Of a stretch of 58,873 nucleotides of DNA, positions 9,347 through 18,455 are shown one piece after another. The notes under the pieces are model-generated. The model saw only the letters and a list, made by a program, of their open reading frames with translations. It was not told the DNA's origin and ran no database searches. The stretch lies in contig NZ_JALLIN010000047.1 of assembly GCF_023630175.1 (NCBI RefSeq), forward strand, positions 1 through 58,873. Reading direction: 5' to 3'. This stretch comes from Streptomyces cellostaticus. Lineage in GTDB: Bacteria; Actinomycetota; Actinomycetes; Streptomycetales; Streptomycetaceae. The position numbers and the translations under genes were made by a program. Numbering within the stretch: the stretch's first letter is position 1; each line of letters begins with the position of its first letter.

Positions 9347-11613
9347 CCACGCACTTCGACCAGCCCGCCCAGCAGGGCGAACCCGGTGTCTGGGGTCCGC
9401 CCCCCACGGCTCCCCCGCCGGCCCCGGAGGCCGCCGAGCCCCGCCGGCCCTTCGTGTCCCGGATGTGGCGCGGCCGCCCCGAGGACCCGCGCTGGGCGCG
9501 GCCGGCCCTCCTCGGCCTGCTCGTCCTCACCCTCGTCACCTACCTGTACGACCTGAGCGCCTCCGGCTACGCCAACTCCTTCTACTCGGCGGCCGTCCAG
9601 GCGGGCAGCACCTCCTGGAAGGCGTTCTTCTTCGGCTCGCTGGACGGGGGCAACGCCATCACCGTCGACAAGCCCTCGGCCTTCCTGTGGCCGATGGAGC
9701 TGTCGGTGCGGATCTTCGGCCTGAACTCGTGGGCGGTCCTCACACCCCAGGTGCTCATGGGCGTCGGCACGGTGGCGGTCGTGTACGCCGGTGTGCGGCG
9801 CCGGTTCAGTCCCGCCGCCGGCCTGATCGCGGGCGCGGTGCTCGCGCTCACCCCGGTCGCCGCGCTGATGTTCCGGTTCAACAACCCGGACGCGCTGCTG
9901 GCCCTGCTGACGTCGCTGGCCTGCTACTTCGTCGTCCGCGCGGTGGAGGACGGGCGGACCAGGTGGCTGGTGTGGGCGGGCGTCGCGATCGGCTTCGCCT
10001 TCCTCGCCAAGACCCTGCAGGCGTTCCTGATCCTGCCGCCGCTGGCGGTCGTCTACGCCGTCTGCGGCCCGGTCCGGCTGCGGAAGCGGCTGGCACAACT
10101 GGCCCTGGCGACCGTGGCGCTCGTGGTGGCGGGCGGCTGGTGGGTCGCGATCGTCGAGCTGTGGCCGGCCTCCTCCCGTCCCTACATCGGCGGTTCGCAG
10201 AACAACAGCTTCCTCGAGCTGACCTTCGGCTACAACGGGCTCGGCCGGATCAGCGGCGACGAGACCGGCAGTGTCGGCGGTGGCGGTGGCGGCAGGGCGG
10301 GCGGCTCCGGTCGCTGGGGCGAGACCGGCTGGGACCGGATGTTCAACTCCGAGATCGGCGGCCAGATCTCCTGGCTGATCCCGGCCGCGCTGATCCTGCT
10401 GGCCGCCGGCCTGTGGGCGACCCGCCGGGCCCGGCGTGCGTCGGTCACGCGCGCCTCGTTCCTGGTGTGGGGCGGTTCGCTGATCATGACCATGGTGGTC
10501 TTCAGCTACATGGCGGGCATCTTCCACCAGTACTACACGGTGGCCCTCGCCCCGTACGTCGCGGCCGTCACCGGCATGGGCGCCGGGCTGCTGTGGGAGC
10601 GGCGCCGGGAGACCTGGGCGTCGATCACGCTCGCCGCCGCCACGGTGGCCGCGGCCGCCTGGGGCTACGTCCTGCTCAACCGCACCCCCGACCACCTGCC
10701 CTGGCTGCGGTGGCTGGTGCTGGTCGGCGGCCTCGCGGCCGCGTTCGGGCTCGTCTTCGCCGGGCGCGTCCCCCGGCGCCTGGCCCTCGGCGCGGCGGCG
10801 GTGGGCCTGGTGGCCGCGCTGGCCGGGCCGGCCGCGTACACGCTCAGCACGGTGAACTCGGCGCACACCGGTTCCATCCCCACGGCCGGTCCGGCGGGCG
10901 CGAGCAGGATGGGCTTCGGCGGCGGCCGCCCCGGCGGCGGTGGCATGCCGGGCGGCTTCCGCGGCGGGATGCCGGGTCAGGGGCAGCAGAACCAGCAAGG
11001 GCAGCAGGGCCTGCCGGGCGGGCCGGGGCAGCAGGGCCGGCCCAATGGGAACGGAACCCAGCCGGGCCAAACCCAGCCGGGCCAGGGCCAGGGCCAGGGT
11101 CAGGGACAGGGCCAGGGCCTTCCCGGCGGGGGCATGCCCGGCCGGAACGGCAGCGCCCAGGGCCAGGGGCCGCAGAACGGGAACGGTGTCCCGGGCGGCG
11201 GTGCCAGGGGCGAGGGCGGCCGTGCGGGCGGCGGCGGTGGCGCCGGCGGTCTGCTGGACGGCGCGCAGGTCGGCTCGGCGGCCAGGAAGCTGCTGGAGAC
11301 GGACGCGGACGAGTACACCTGGGTCGCCGCCTCGGTCGGCTCCCAGAACGCCGCGAGCTACCAGCTCGCCACCGGCGAACCGGTGATGGCGATCGGCGGC
11401 TTCAACGGCACCGACCCGTCCCCGACCCTGGCCCAGTTCAAGGAGTACGTGGCCGAAGGGAGGATCCACTACTTCATCGCCGGCGGCGGCATGCGCGGTG
11501 GCATGGGTGGCGACAGCGGTTCGGCCTCCGAGATCAGCTCGTGGGTGGAGAGCAACTTCAAGAAGGTGACGGTCGGTTCGGCCACCTTCTACGACCTGAC
11601 CGAGAGCGGCTGA
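9343..11613 (+). CDS. Membrane glycosyltransferase, PMT/ArnT-like (GT39/GT83)
   Basis: This is a 756-residue polytopic protein with about ten membrane helices. The early loop (SGYANSFYSAAVQAGSTSW followed by DKPSAFLWPMELSVRIFGL) is typical of the PMT/ArnT family, in which an acidic first-loop residue is catalytic and polyprenyl-phosphate sugars are donors. After the helices comes a Gly/Gln-rich low-complexity stretch (about residues 525-640, encoded partly by GGCCAG-type hexamer repeats near 11085-11118), then a compact exported domain (about 645-756). It overlaps the GT2/GtrA gene by four bases, suggesting one makes the lipid-linked sugar and the other transfers it to an envelope acceptor. 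The acceptor is unknown. Confidence 0.88.
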   Translation: MTTHFDQPAQQGEPGVWGPPPTAPPPAPEAAEPRRPFVSRMWRGRPEDPRWARPALLGLLVLTLVTYLYDLSASGYANSFYSAAVQAGSTSWKAFFFGSLDGGNAITVDKPSAFLWPMELSVRIFGLNSWAVLTPQVLMGVGTVAVVYAGVRRRFSPAAGLIAGAVLALTPVAALMFRFNNPDALLALLTSLACYFVVRAVEDGRTRWLVWAGVAIGFAFLAKTLQAFLILPPLAVVYAVCGPVRLRKRLAQLALATVALVVAGGWWVAIVELWPASSRPYIGGSQNNSFLELTFGYNGLGRISGDETGSVGGGGGGRAGGSGRWGETGWDRMFNSEIGGQISWLIPAALILLAAGLWATRRARRASVTRASFLVWGGSLIMTMVVFSYMAGIFHQYYTVALAPYVAAVTGMGAGLLWERRRETWASITLAAATVAAAAWGYVLLNRTPDHLPWLRWLVLVGGLAAAFGLVFAGRVPRRLALGAAAVGLVAALAGPAAYTLSTVNSAHTGSIPTAGPAGASRMGFGGGRPGGGGMPGGFRGGMPGQGQQNQQGQQGLPGGPGQQGRPNGNGTQPGQTQPGQGQGQGQGQGQGLPGGGMPGRNGSAQGQGPQNGNGVPGGGARGEGGRAGGGGGAGGLLDGAQVGSAARKLLETDADEYTWVAASVGSQNAASYQLATGEPVMAIGGFNGTDPSPTLAQFKEYVAEGRIHYFIAGGGMRGGMGGDSGSASEISSWVESNFKKVTVGSATFYDLTESG

Positions 11614-11650
11614 CCGAGGGCGGCTGACGAGACACGGCCGGTGGCCACCG

Positions 11651-11686
11651 CCGTACACCGCGGGGCCCCGGCCGTGCGGTGTACGG
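11651..11686 (+). terminator. Hairpin terminator of the glycosyltransferase operon
   Basis: Inverted repeat CCGTACACCGC / GCGGTGTACGG around a G/C-rich loop, 38 bp after the glycosyltransferase stop. Confidence 0.6.
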
Positions 11687-11868
11687 CACGTCCGTCTCCC
11701 CCGGTCGGGGCGGCTCCGGCACCGACCGCCTAAGAGCTCGCGGCCCGGGGTATGCGTGCCGCTGCGGGCGGTGTGCGGTCGGCCGCGCCCAGGCGGCGGA
11801 GCCCCGTACCGACACGGCCGCGCGCCCCACGTCCGGGGCGGTGACCGGAGTTCGAGAGAGGTGCGTCG

Positions 11869-12627
11869 GTGGCCAGGACCGGTGACGGGTCGGCGCGGGG
11901 CAGTGTCTGGCTGGAGCCGAGGACACCGCGCGGCGGACGCGGCGGCCAGCCCTCGGGCCTGGACCGGGAGCGGATCACCGCGGTCAGCCTGCGGCTGCTG
12001 GACGCCGAGGGCATGGCGAGGTTCTCCATGCGGCGGCTGGCCGCCGAACTGAACGTCACCGCGATGTCCCTGTACTGGTACGTCGACACCAAGGACGACC
12101 TCCTCGAACTCGCCCTCGACGCCGCGCACGGCGAACTCCGGCTGCCGGACCCGGAGGACGAGGGCGCCGACTGGCAGGACCAGTTGCGGGCGCTGGCCGG
12201 GGAGTACCGGGCGCTGCTGGTGCGCCACGCCTGGCTGTCGCCACTGGCCGGGCGCCACCTCAACATCGGCCCCAACGCGCTGGAGTTCTCGCGCGTCGTC
12301 CAGCGGGTCGTCCGACGGGCCGGGCTGCCCGCGCACGGCGTCACCGGCGCCATCTCGGCCGTCCTGCGGTTCGTGTACGGCTACGGCACGGTCGAGGCCC
12401 ACTTCCTCGCCCGGGCGGCGGACACCGGGCTGACCGCGGACGAGTACTACCGCCAGACCATGAGTCCGGTCGCCGAGGACCCCGGGACCGCCGAGGCGTC
12501 CCGCGAGTCCCGGGAACCGATGGCGGCACGGGGCGGCGGCGCGGTCGACGAGATGATGGACCGGGACTTCGGCTTCGCCCTCGACCTGCTGATCGCCGGC
12601 ATCGAGGCGATGGCCGCCAGGGGCTGA
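11869..12627 (+). CDS. TetR-family transcriptional regulator
   Basis: The 252-residue protein carries an N-terminal TetR helix-turn-helix (about 32-80: ITAVSLRLLDAEGMARFSMRRLAAEL, then VTAMSLYWYVDTKDDLLEL) and a C-terminal effector domain of the TetR_C class. GTG 11869 has GAGAGAGG upstream. The N-terminal 25 residues are Gly/Arg-rich and probably disordered. It lies alone between a terminator and the convergent oxidoreductase gene, so its target is not obvious from context. Confidence 0.9.
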   Translation: MARTGDGSARGSVWLEPRTPRGGRGGQPSGLDRERITAVSLRLLDAEGMARFSMRRLAAELNVTAMSLYWYVDTKDDLLELALDAAHGELRLPDPEDEGADWQDQLRALAGEYRALLVRHAWLSPLAGRHLNIGPNALEFSRVVQRVVRRAGLPAHGVTGAISAVLRFVYGYGTVEAHFLARAADTGLTADEYYRQTMSPVAEDPGTAEASRESREPMAARGGGAVDEMMDRDFGFALDLLIAGIEAMAARG

Positions 12628-12724
12628 CCGCCTCCGGCCGGGCCAGGCGGGAGCCGCGCCGGAGCACCGGCCGGCATGTGCCCCCGTGCGGTCCTGGGGG
12701 TGTCAATCCGCGTGAGGTCGGGGC

Positions 12725-13195
12725 CTAGTCGCCTTCCGCCAGTCGCGCCGGGAACCCGCCGGTGGCCACCGGGCCCCACCGGTCCGGCGTCACCCGGATG
12801 ATGGACTTGCCCTGCTTGCGCATCGCCTCGCGGTACTCGTCCCAGTCCGGGTGCTCCCCGGCGATGTTGCGGTAGTACTCGACCAGGGGCTCGACCGAGT
12901 CGGGGGTGTCGATGACCTCCGCCGTGCCGTCGATCTGGACCCAGGGCCCGTTCCACTCGTCGCTGAGGACGATCAGGCTGACCCGGGCGTCCCGCTTGGC
13001 GTTGCGGGTCTTGGCGCGCTCGGGGTAGGTGGAGGCCACGATCCGGCCCGAGTCGTCCACCCCGCAGGTGAGCGGGGAGCCCTGGGGGTTGCCGTCGGCA
13101 CGGCGGGTGAGCAGGACGGCACGGTGCCTGGGGCGTACGAAGTCCAGCAGTTCGGCCCGCGATACGCGGGTGTTCGTCGCGATGTTCGGTGCCAT
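12725..13195 (-). CDS. PPOX-class (F420/FMN-dependent) oxidoreductase
   Basis: The 156-residue protein has the split-barrel fold of the pyridoxamine-5'-phosphate-oxidase-like family: HRAVLLTRRADGNPQGSPLTC, RIVASTYPERAKTRNAKRDARVSLIVL, then WVQIDGTAEVID. In actinobacteria this size class usually binds F420 or FMN, but the substrate cannot be told. ATG 13195 is used. It is convergent with the TetR gene and has its own upstream region. Confidence 0.87.
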   Translation of the reverse strand: MAPNIATNTRVSRAELLDFVRPRHRAVLLTRRADGNPQGSPLTCGVDDSGRIVASTYPERAKTRNAKRDARVSLIVLSDEWNGPWVQIDGTAEVIDTPDSVEPLVEYYRNIAGEHPDWDEYREAMRKQGKSIIRVTPDRWGPVATGGFPARLAEGD

Positions 13196-13513
13196 GGACG
13201 CAGCCTAAGGGCTGCCCCGTGATCCCCGGCGGATGGGCGCACGGCGCCGGATGCGGTGCGCCGCGAGGCGGAGGGAGCCCTCGTGCCGGGCGTATTCGGG
13301 CGATCCGGCAACGCGGCGAGGTGCGGTGGCCGTCGTGGTGCGTCCGCCCGGGGACCGCGGGACGGTCCTTCGGGCGAGCGGGGCGCTGTCGGCCCGGCCC
13401 CGTCGGGCGCTGGGTCGTCCGGGCGTCACTTCACCGCAACGGAGCAGCTAAAGTGCACCTGTCGTGTGCTCGCAGTCGGGAATGTGCTGCGGAGCTCTCC
13501 TGAGCATGGCCGT
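13196..13513. other. Intergenic region without a recognisable gene
   Basis: About 318 bp between the divergent oxidoreductase and GAF/ANTAR genes. It must hold both promoters. Local composition around 13430-13500 is lower in GC (AACGGAGCAGCTAAAGTG), the likeliest promoter of the GAF/ANTAR gene. I see no convincing gene or repeat. Confidence 0.5.
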
Positions 13514-14233
13514 ATGGCCGTGACACCCGAGAGGTTCGTGGTGGTTTCCCCTGACTTTTTCGACGTGACCCGTTCTCCGGCCGGCCTGGAGCTGGCGGAG
13601 GCGCTCACGCTGGCGGCTCGGCGGCTGCACGAGACCACCACCGCGCAGGCCACGCTGCGCACCGCCGTGCAGCTGGCCGTGGAACTGCTGCCCGGCGCCG
13701 AGCACGCCGGCGTGCTGGAGATCGACCGGGCGGAGGGACGCCGGACGGTCGCCTGGACCGACGACATCGTGCGGGACGCCGAGGCTCCCGAGCTGGCGCA
13801 CTGGGAACGGCTGTGGACCTCGCCGGTGGCGCGGCTGCCCGAGGGCGACGGCGACGCCGGGACCGAGCCGGGGCCGCTGTCGGACCTGGGGCTGCGCTCG
13901 GTGCTGTCGCTGCGGCTGCGCGCCGACCGGCGCCGGCTCACCGTGCTCACCGCCTACTCCGGCGAGCCGTGCGCCTTCGACGACACCACCGCCCGCCTCG
14001 GCCGCCTCTTCACGGCGCACGTCAGCCTGGCCCTGAACTCGGTGACGGTGCAGGAGCAGCTCACCGAGGCCATGCACACCAGGGATCTGATCGGCCAGGC
14101 CACCGGAGTCCTCATGGAGCGCCTCGACATCGACGCGGCGGCGGCCTTCGAGAGCCTGGTGCGCGCGTCCCAGCGGGAGAACGTCAAACTGCGGGACCTG
14201 GCCCGGCGCATCGTGGGCGCCACCGACAACTGA
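13514..14233 (+). CDS. GAF-like/ANTAR RNA-binding regulator
   Basis: The 239-residue protein begins with a GAF-like sensory region (about 30-165, with LRTAVQLAVELLPGAEHAGV) and ends with an ANTAR domain (about 170-235: TRDLIGQATGVLMERLDIDAAAAFESL, then NVKLRDLARRIV). ANTAR proteins bind paired hairpins in nascent RNA and act as antiterminators, so this is probably a soluble signal-responsive antiterminator. Its RNA targets are unknown. Start ATG 13514 is the most sensible; GTG codons a few codons later are alternatives. Confidence 0.85.
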   Translation: MAVTPERFVVVSPDFFDVTRSPAGLELAEALTLAARRLHETTTAQATLRTAVQLAVELLPGAEHAGVLEIDRAEGRRTVAWTDDIVRDAEAPELAHWERLWTSPVARLPEGDGDAGTEPGPLSDLGLRSVLSLRLRADRRRLTVLTAYSGEPCAFDDTTARLGRLFTAHVSLALNSVTVQEQLTEAMHTRDLIGQATGVLMERLDIDAAAAFESLVRASQRENVKLRDLARRIVGATDN

Positions 14234-14237
14234 GCCG

Positions 14238-14296
14238 GCGGGAACGACGACGGCCCGCCGCCACGCGCAGTGGCGGCGGGCCGTCGTCGTTCCCGC
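14238..14296. terminator. Strong bidirectional terminator hairpin
   Basis: A nearly perfect inverted repeat of about 26 bp per arm (GCGGGAACGACGACGG... against ...CCGTCGTCGTTCCCGC) lies between the ANTAR gene and the convergent yceI-like gene and serves both. Confidence 0.85.
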
Positions 14297-14303
14297 AGAC
14301 CCG

Positions 14304-15125
14304 TCAGGCGGCGGGCAGTGCCTCGCCCTGGACCGCCTGGATGTCCAGCTCGACCCTGAGGGTCGTGCCGATGGCGGCGATGCCCGCCTGGAGGACCTGG
14401 TTGTAGTTCATCGCGAAGTCTTCGCGGTGCAGTTCGGTGGTCGCCCGGAAGGCGGCGCGGGTGCCGCCCCACGGGTCGGCACCGGTGCCGAGGTAGGCCA
14501 GGTCCAGGTCGACCGGCCGCACCACGCCGTGCATCGACAGCTCGCCCCGCACGGTCCAGCGGTCCGGGCCGGCCACCGTCACGCCCGTCGAGCGGTAGCC
14601 GATCTCCGGGTGCCGCTCGACGTCGAGGAAGTCCGCGGACCGCAGGTGCGTGTCCCGCATGGCGTTGCCGGTGTCGACGGACGCGGCCCGGATCACCGCC
14701 TCGACACGGGACTTGGTGACGTCGTCCGGGGCGATCTCGATGGTCCCGCCGAACCGGGTGAACCGGCCGTGCACACTGGAGATCCCCAGGTGCTGGGCGA
14801 CGGCGGCGACGGAGGAGTGCGCCGGGTCGATGGTCCACGGGCCGGGCGGCGGCAGCTCGGTGCCGCCCTGCCGGGCCAGCGTGACGGTGCCGACCTCGGC
14901 CCGCCCGCTCGCGGTCACGATGGCGCTGGAGGCGGCGGGCGCGTAGCCCACGGCGGTCACGATCACCGTGTAAGCCCCCGGCGCCAGCTCGGTGACGTCC
15001 CGTACGGCACCCTCGGTGTCCGCCTCGGCCCGCAGCACCTGCGCCCCGGTCGTGTCGGTCATCGTGACGACCGCGTGCGACACGGCCCATCCGTCCCGGG
15101 TACGGATCCTCGCGGACAGTCCCAT
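14304..15125 (-). CDS. YceI-family protein with N-terminal carboxypeptidase-regulatory-like domain
   Basis: Residues about 1-85 form a beta-sandwich repeat (VSHAVVTMTDTTGAQVLRA, then GAYTVIVTAVGYAP) and about 95-273 a YceI lipocalin-like domain (GPWTIDPAHSSVAAVAQHLG, DFLDVERHPEIGYRST, GVVRPVDLDLAYLG). YceI proteins bind isoprenoid lipids. ATG 15125 follows CAGGGAGA. No signal peptide is seen. The gene lies 102 bp downstream of the MFS transporter, whose C-terminus carries three repeats of the same regulatory-like type, so the two probably act together, perhaps on a hydrophobic substrate (inference). Confidence 0.85.
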   Translation of the reverse strand: MGLSARIRTRDGWAVSHAVVTMTDTTGAQVLRAEADTEGAVRDVTELAPGAYTVIVTAVGYAPAASSAIVTASGRAEVGTVTLARQGGTELPPPGPWTIDPAHSSVAAVAQHLGISSVHGRFTRFGGTIEIAPDDVTKSRVEAVIRAASVDTGNAMRDTHLRSADFLDVERHPEIGYRSTGVTVAGPDRWTVRGELSMHGVVRPVDLDLAYLGTGADPWGGTRAAFRATTELHREDFAMNYNQVLQAGIAAIGTTLRVELDIQAVQGEALPAA

Positions 15126-15227
15126 CCCGTTTTCTCCCTGAAAGCCTGATGATCCGGTCGTGTGGAACCGGCCCGTGACGGGCGCGTCTCCGCTCAAGGC
15201 GCGCGCCGTCACGGGCCGGGGCTCGAA

Positions 15228-17741
15228 CTACTCGCCGGGGTGGGCGAGTTCGATGTCGTGGCCGTCGACTCCGGTGCCGTTCACCGACAGGGCCGTCGCC
15301 ACCGGCGGGTAGCCCGTCGCGATGACGGTGTAGTCGCCGCCGTCCAGGTCGGTGAAGGCGTACGCCCCGTCCGTACCGGTGGTGGCCGTGCCCAGCACGT
15401 TGCCCGCCTGGTCGACCAGGGTCACGCGGGCGTCGGCCAGCGGACCGTGCGGGGCCCGCACGACACCCTGCAGCCGGGCGCCGGCGTCCAGGTCGACCTC
15501 GACCCGGGTCACCCCGGCCGCGGCGACCTCGACCGGCAGCGCGCGCGGCCGGAAGCCGCTCGCGTTGACCGCGACGGTCACCGTGCCGGGCACCAGGTCG
15601 GTGAAGGCGAAGTCGCCCTGATCACCGGTGGCGGCCGTGGCCAGCAGGTCGCCGCGCACGTCGGTGACGATCACCATCGCGTCCTTGACCGGCATTGTGC
15701 TCCCGGCCGAGCGGACCACACCGGTCAGCCCGCTGGTGCCGCTGAGCAGGATGTCGTAGGACAGCGGCTCCTCGCCCACCACGATCGTGGAGGCCTGGGG
15801 CTGGAAGCCGTCGGCGGAGGCGATCAGGACGTACGAGCCGGCGCCCGGCGCGTCCACCGCGTAGGACCCGTCGGCCTGGGCGACCGAGCGGCCGAGCTGG
15901 CGGCCGGACAGCGAGATCAGCGTGACGGCGGCCTGCGGGACCGGGGCGCTCTCGGCGCCGCGGACGAATCCGTGCACCGGGGTGCCGCCGCCCGTGCCGG
16001 GCTCCGCGACGGTGGCGACCGCGGTCGTCCGCTGCGCGGCGGCCGCCGGCGCGGTGCCCCCGGTCCCGGTGGCCGCGTCGACCGCGGCCGGGACCGCCTG
16101 CGCCTCGGCGACGACCGGGGCGGTGGCCGGGTCCAGGGCGGGCGACTCGGCGTCCTCGGCCTGGGCCAGCGCGCCCTTGGTCTTCAGCGGGACCTCCTTG
16201 ATGAACAGTGTGATCAGGAAGGCGACGGCGGCGAGGGCGGCCGCGATGGAGAAGACGTCGGCGATGCCGTGCCCGTAGGCGCTCTCCAGCAGCGTCCGGA
16301 TGGGCAGCGGCAGCTTGTCCATGTCCGGGATGGTGTCGGTGGACCCCGAGCCGGCCATGGCCGCCTGGTACTTGGGGCTGAGTCCCCCGATGCCGTCCGT
16401 GACGTAGTGGGTGATCCGGCGGGCCATCACCGCGCCGAGGGCGGAGACGCCGACCGCACCGCCGAGGGAGCGGAAGAAGGTGACCGTGGAGCTGGCCGAA
16501 CCGAGGTCCGAGGGCGCCACCTGGTTCTGCGTGGCGAGGACCAGGTTCTGCATCATCATGCCGATGCCGAGACCCAGCAGGGCCATGAAGATGGCCATCT
16601 TCCAGTAGTCGGTGTCGTACCGGATGCCGCCCAGCAGGGCCAGGCCGGCCGTCACCAGGACGCCACCGCTGACCAGCCAGCCCTTCCAGCGGCCGGTGCG
16701 GGTGATGAACTGGCCCGAGACCGTGGAGGAGATGAACAGGCCACCGATCATCGGGATGGTCAGCACGCCCGACATCGTCGGGGACTTGTCGCGGGCGAGC
16801 TGGAAGTACTGGCTGAAGAACACGGTGCCGGTGAACATCGCGACACCGACGAACAGCGAGGCGAGCGAGGCCAGCGTGATGGTCCGGTTGCGGAACAGGC
16901 GCAGCGGGATGATCGGCTCGCTCGCCTTCGCCTCGACGAGGACGAAGAGCGCGCCGAGCACGACCGAACCGCCGACCATCGCGTAGGTCTGCCAGGACAC
17001 CCAGTCGTACTTGTCACCGGCGAAGGTGACCCAGATCAGCAGCAGGGAGACGGCGGCGGAGATGAAGAACGCGCCGCCCCAGTCGACCTTGACCTCGCGC
17101 TTGACCACGGGGAGGTGCAGGGTCTTCTGCAGCACGATCAGCGCGATGACGGCGAACGGGACACCGACGTAGAAGCACCAGCGCCAGCCCAGCCAGGAGG
17201 TGTCGGTGATGACACCGCCGAGCAGCGGGCCGCCGACGGTGGCGACGGCGAAGGTGGCACCGAGGTAACCGGAGTAGCGGCCCCGCTCACGCGGGGAGAT
17301 CATCGTGGCCATGACGATCTGGGCCAGGGCCGACAGACCGCCGACGCCGATGCCCTGCACCACACGGCAGGCGATCAGCATGCCGGGGTTCTGCGACAGG
17401 CCGGCGGCCATCGAGCCGATGACGTAGACGACCAGGGCTATCTGGACGAGCGCCTTCTTGCTGTACAGGTCGGCGAGCTTGCCCCACAGGGGAGTGGCCG
17501 CGGTCATGGACAGCAGGGCGGCCGTGACGACCCAGGTGTAGGCGGACTGACCGCCGCCGAGGTCGCCGATGATCTCCGGCAGGGCGTTGGAGACGATCGT
17601 GGACGACAGGATCGCCACGAACATGCCGAGCAGGAGCCCGGACAGGGCCTCCATGATCTGCCGGTGGGTCATCGGGGCGTGACCCGTGCCTCCCCCGTGC
17701 TTGGCGTGAGCCCGCACACCGGCTGGTGTGGTCGTTGCCAT
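15228..17741 (-). CDS. EmrB/QacA-type MFS drug exporter with three C-terminal Cna-B/carboxypeptidase-regulatory repeats
   Basis: Residues about 25-540 are a 14-helix DHA2 family H+-antiporter: NALPEIIGDLGGG and WVVTAALLSMTAATPLWGKLADLYSKK (motif A), then IACRVVQGIGVGG, and GGPLLGGVITD (motif C). From about 600 to 837 come three beta-sandwich repeats (VHGFVRGAESAPVPQAAVTL; LTGVVRSAGSTMPVKDAMVI; LQGVVRAPHGPLADARVTLV), which ordinary EmrB proteins lack. ATG 17741 follows AAGGAAG. It is encoded 41 bp after a MarR repressor gene and is presumably induced when the repressor binds the exported compound. Confidence 0.9.
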   Translation of the reverse strand: MATTTPAGVRAHAKHGGGTGHAPMTHRQIMEALSGLLLGMFVAILSSTIVSNALPEIIGDLGGGQSAYTWVVTAALLSMTAATPLWGKLADLYSKKALVQIALVVYVIGSMAAGLSQNPGMLIACRVVQGIGVGGLSALAQIVMATMISPRERGRYSGYLGATFAVATVGGPLLGGVITDTSWLGWRWCFYVGVPFAVIALIVLQKTLHLPVVKREVKVDWGGAFFISAAVSLLLIWVTFAGDKYDWVSWQTYAMVGGSVVLGALFVLVEAKASEPIIPLRLFRNRTITLASLASLFVGVAMFTGTVFFSQYFQLARDKSPTMSGVLTIPMIGGLFISSTVSGQFITRTGRWKGWLVSGGVLVTAGLALLGGIRYDTDYWKMAIFMALLGLGIGMMMQNLVLATQNQVAPSDLGSASSTVTFFRSLGGAVGVSALGAVMARRITHYVTDGIGGLSPKYQAAMAGSGSTDTIPDMDKLPLPIRTLLESAYGHGIADVFSIAAALAAVAFLITLFIKEVPLKTKGALAQAEDAESPALDPATAPVVAEAQAVPAAVDAATGTGGTAPAAAAQRTTAVATVAEPGTGGGTPVHGFVRGAESAPVPQAAVTLISLSGRQLGRSVAQADGSYAVDAPGAGSYVLIASADGFQPQASTIVVGEEPLSYDILLSGTSGLTGVVRSAGSTMPVKDAMVIVTDVRGDLLATAATGDQGDFAFTDLVPGTVTVAVNASGFRPRALPVEVAAAGVTRVEVDLDAGARLQGVVRAPHGPLADARVTLVDQAGNVLGTATTGTDGAYAFTDLDGGDYTVIATGYPPVATALSVNGTGVDGHDIELAHPGE

Positions 17742-17782
17742 GGGCTTCCTTTTCTTACGTGCTTGCGGGTGTACGGGTGGTC

Positions 17783-18250
17783 TCATTCGACTACGGGCGC
17801 GGGGCTCCGGGCCGGGACCGAGCGGCAGTCGCCGAAGGACGCGCGCAGGCGCGCCATCAGCTCGATGAGCCGGCCGACCTCGTCGTCGGTCCAGTCGGCG
17901 AGTCGCTCGGCCAGCAGGTGTGTGGTCCGCCGGGACAGTTCGTCCAGTTGCTCCAGGCCGTCGGGTGTCAGGCGCAGGATGCGCGAACGCTTGTCCGCGG
18001 GGTCCGGGTGCCGCTCGATCCAGCCGCGGGCGGCGACGTGCGCCACATGGCGGCTGGTGACCGACATGTCCACGGAGAGCAGCTCCGCGAGCTTGCTCAT
18101 GCGCATGTCGCCGTGGCTGCCGAGCAGGGTCAGCACGGCGGCGGAGCCGGCCGGGCACTCGGACGGCAGGATGCGTCCCAGGTCCCGCTTCACGGCTCCG
18201 AAGGCGCTGAACTGACGTACCAGCTCCTCGTACTGCGCCTGCTCGGCCAT
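17783..18250 (-). CDS. MarR-family repressor of the MFS/yceI operon
   Basis: The 155-residue protein has the MarR winged helix (MRMSKLAELLSVDMSVTSRHVAHV, wing DPADKRSRILRLTPDG) flanked by dimerisation helices. ATG 18250 follows GGGAGGTGTG. It is first in the operon marR-MFS-yceI. Two matching 13-bp palindromes just upstream are the expected operators, so autoregulation is likely. Confidence 0.92.
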   Translation of the reverse strand: MAEQAQYEELVRQFSAFGAVKRDLGRILPSECPAGSAAVLTLLGSHGDMRMSKLAELLSVDMSVTSRHVAHVAARGWIERHPDPADKRSRILRLTPDGLEQLDELSRRTTHLLAERLADWTDDEVGRLIELMARLRASFGDCRSVPARSPAPVVE

Positions 18251-18267
18251 CACACCTCCCGTATTCG

Positions 18268-18309
18268 TTGCTTGGGGCAACCATAGAGGAGGTTGGTTGC
18301 TGAAGGCAA
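18268..18309 (-). promoter_or_regulatory. Paired MarR operators (TTGC-N5-GCAA twice)
   Basis: Two dyads, 18268-18280 (TTGCTTGGGGCAA) and 18297-18309 (TTGCTGAAGGCAA), share identical half-sites TTGC and GCAA with a 5-bp spacer. Their centres are 29 bp apart. They lie 18-59 bp upstream of the marR start, where they would cover its promoter. Confidence 0.7.
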
Positions 18310-18455
18310 ACAATCAGGGGTACGCCGATGCAAAAGCTTGGCAAAGGCACGTATTGCGATCGTAAATGCGCTGGTCGGAGTGGCCGTCCGCACCCCGTCT
18401 GTCCCGGTGGACCCCCACTTGGGTCGCACCGGCGGATTCGCTAGTGTCTCGGGCC

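Noticed and set aside
9316..12402. Open frame of 1028 codons on the minus strand
   Set aside because: Antisense to the glycosyltransferase and TetR genes; composition is GC-driven and no fold is visible.
15162..18215. Open frame of 1017 codons on the plus strand
   Set aside because: Antisense to the MFS and MarR genes, whose motifs are unmistakable; the antisense product is His/Asp/Gly-rich without any domain.
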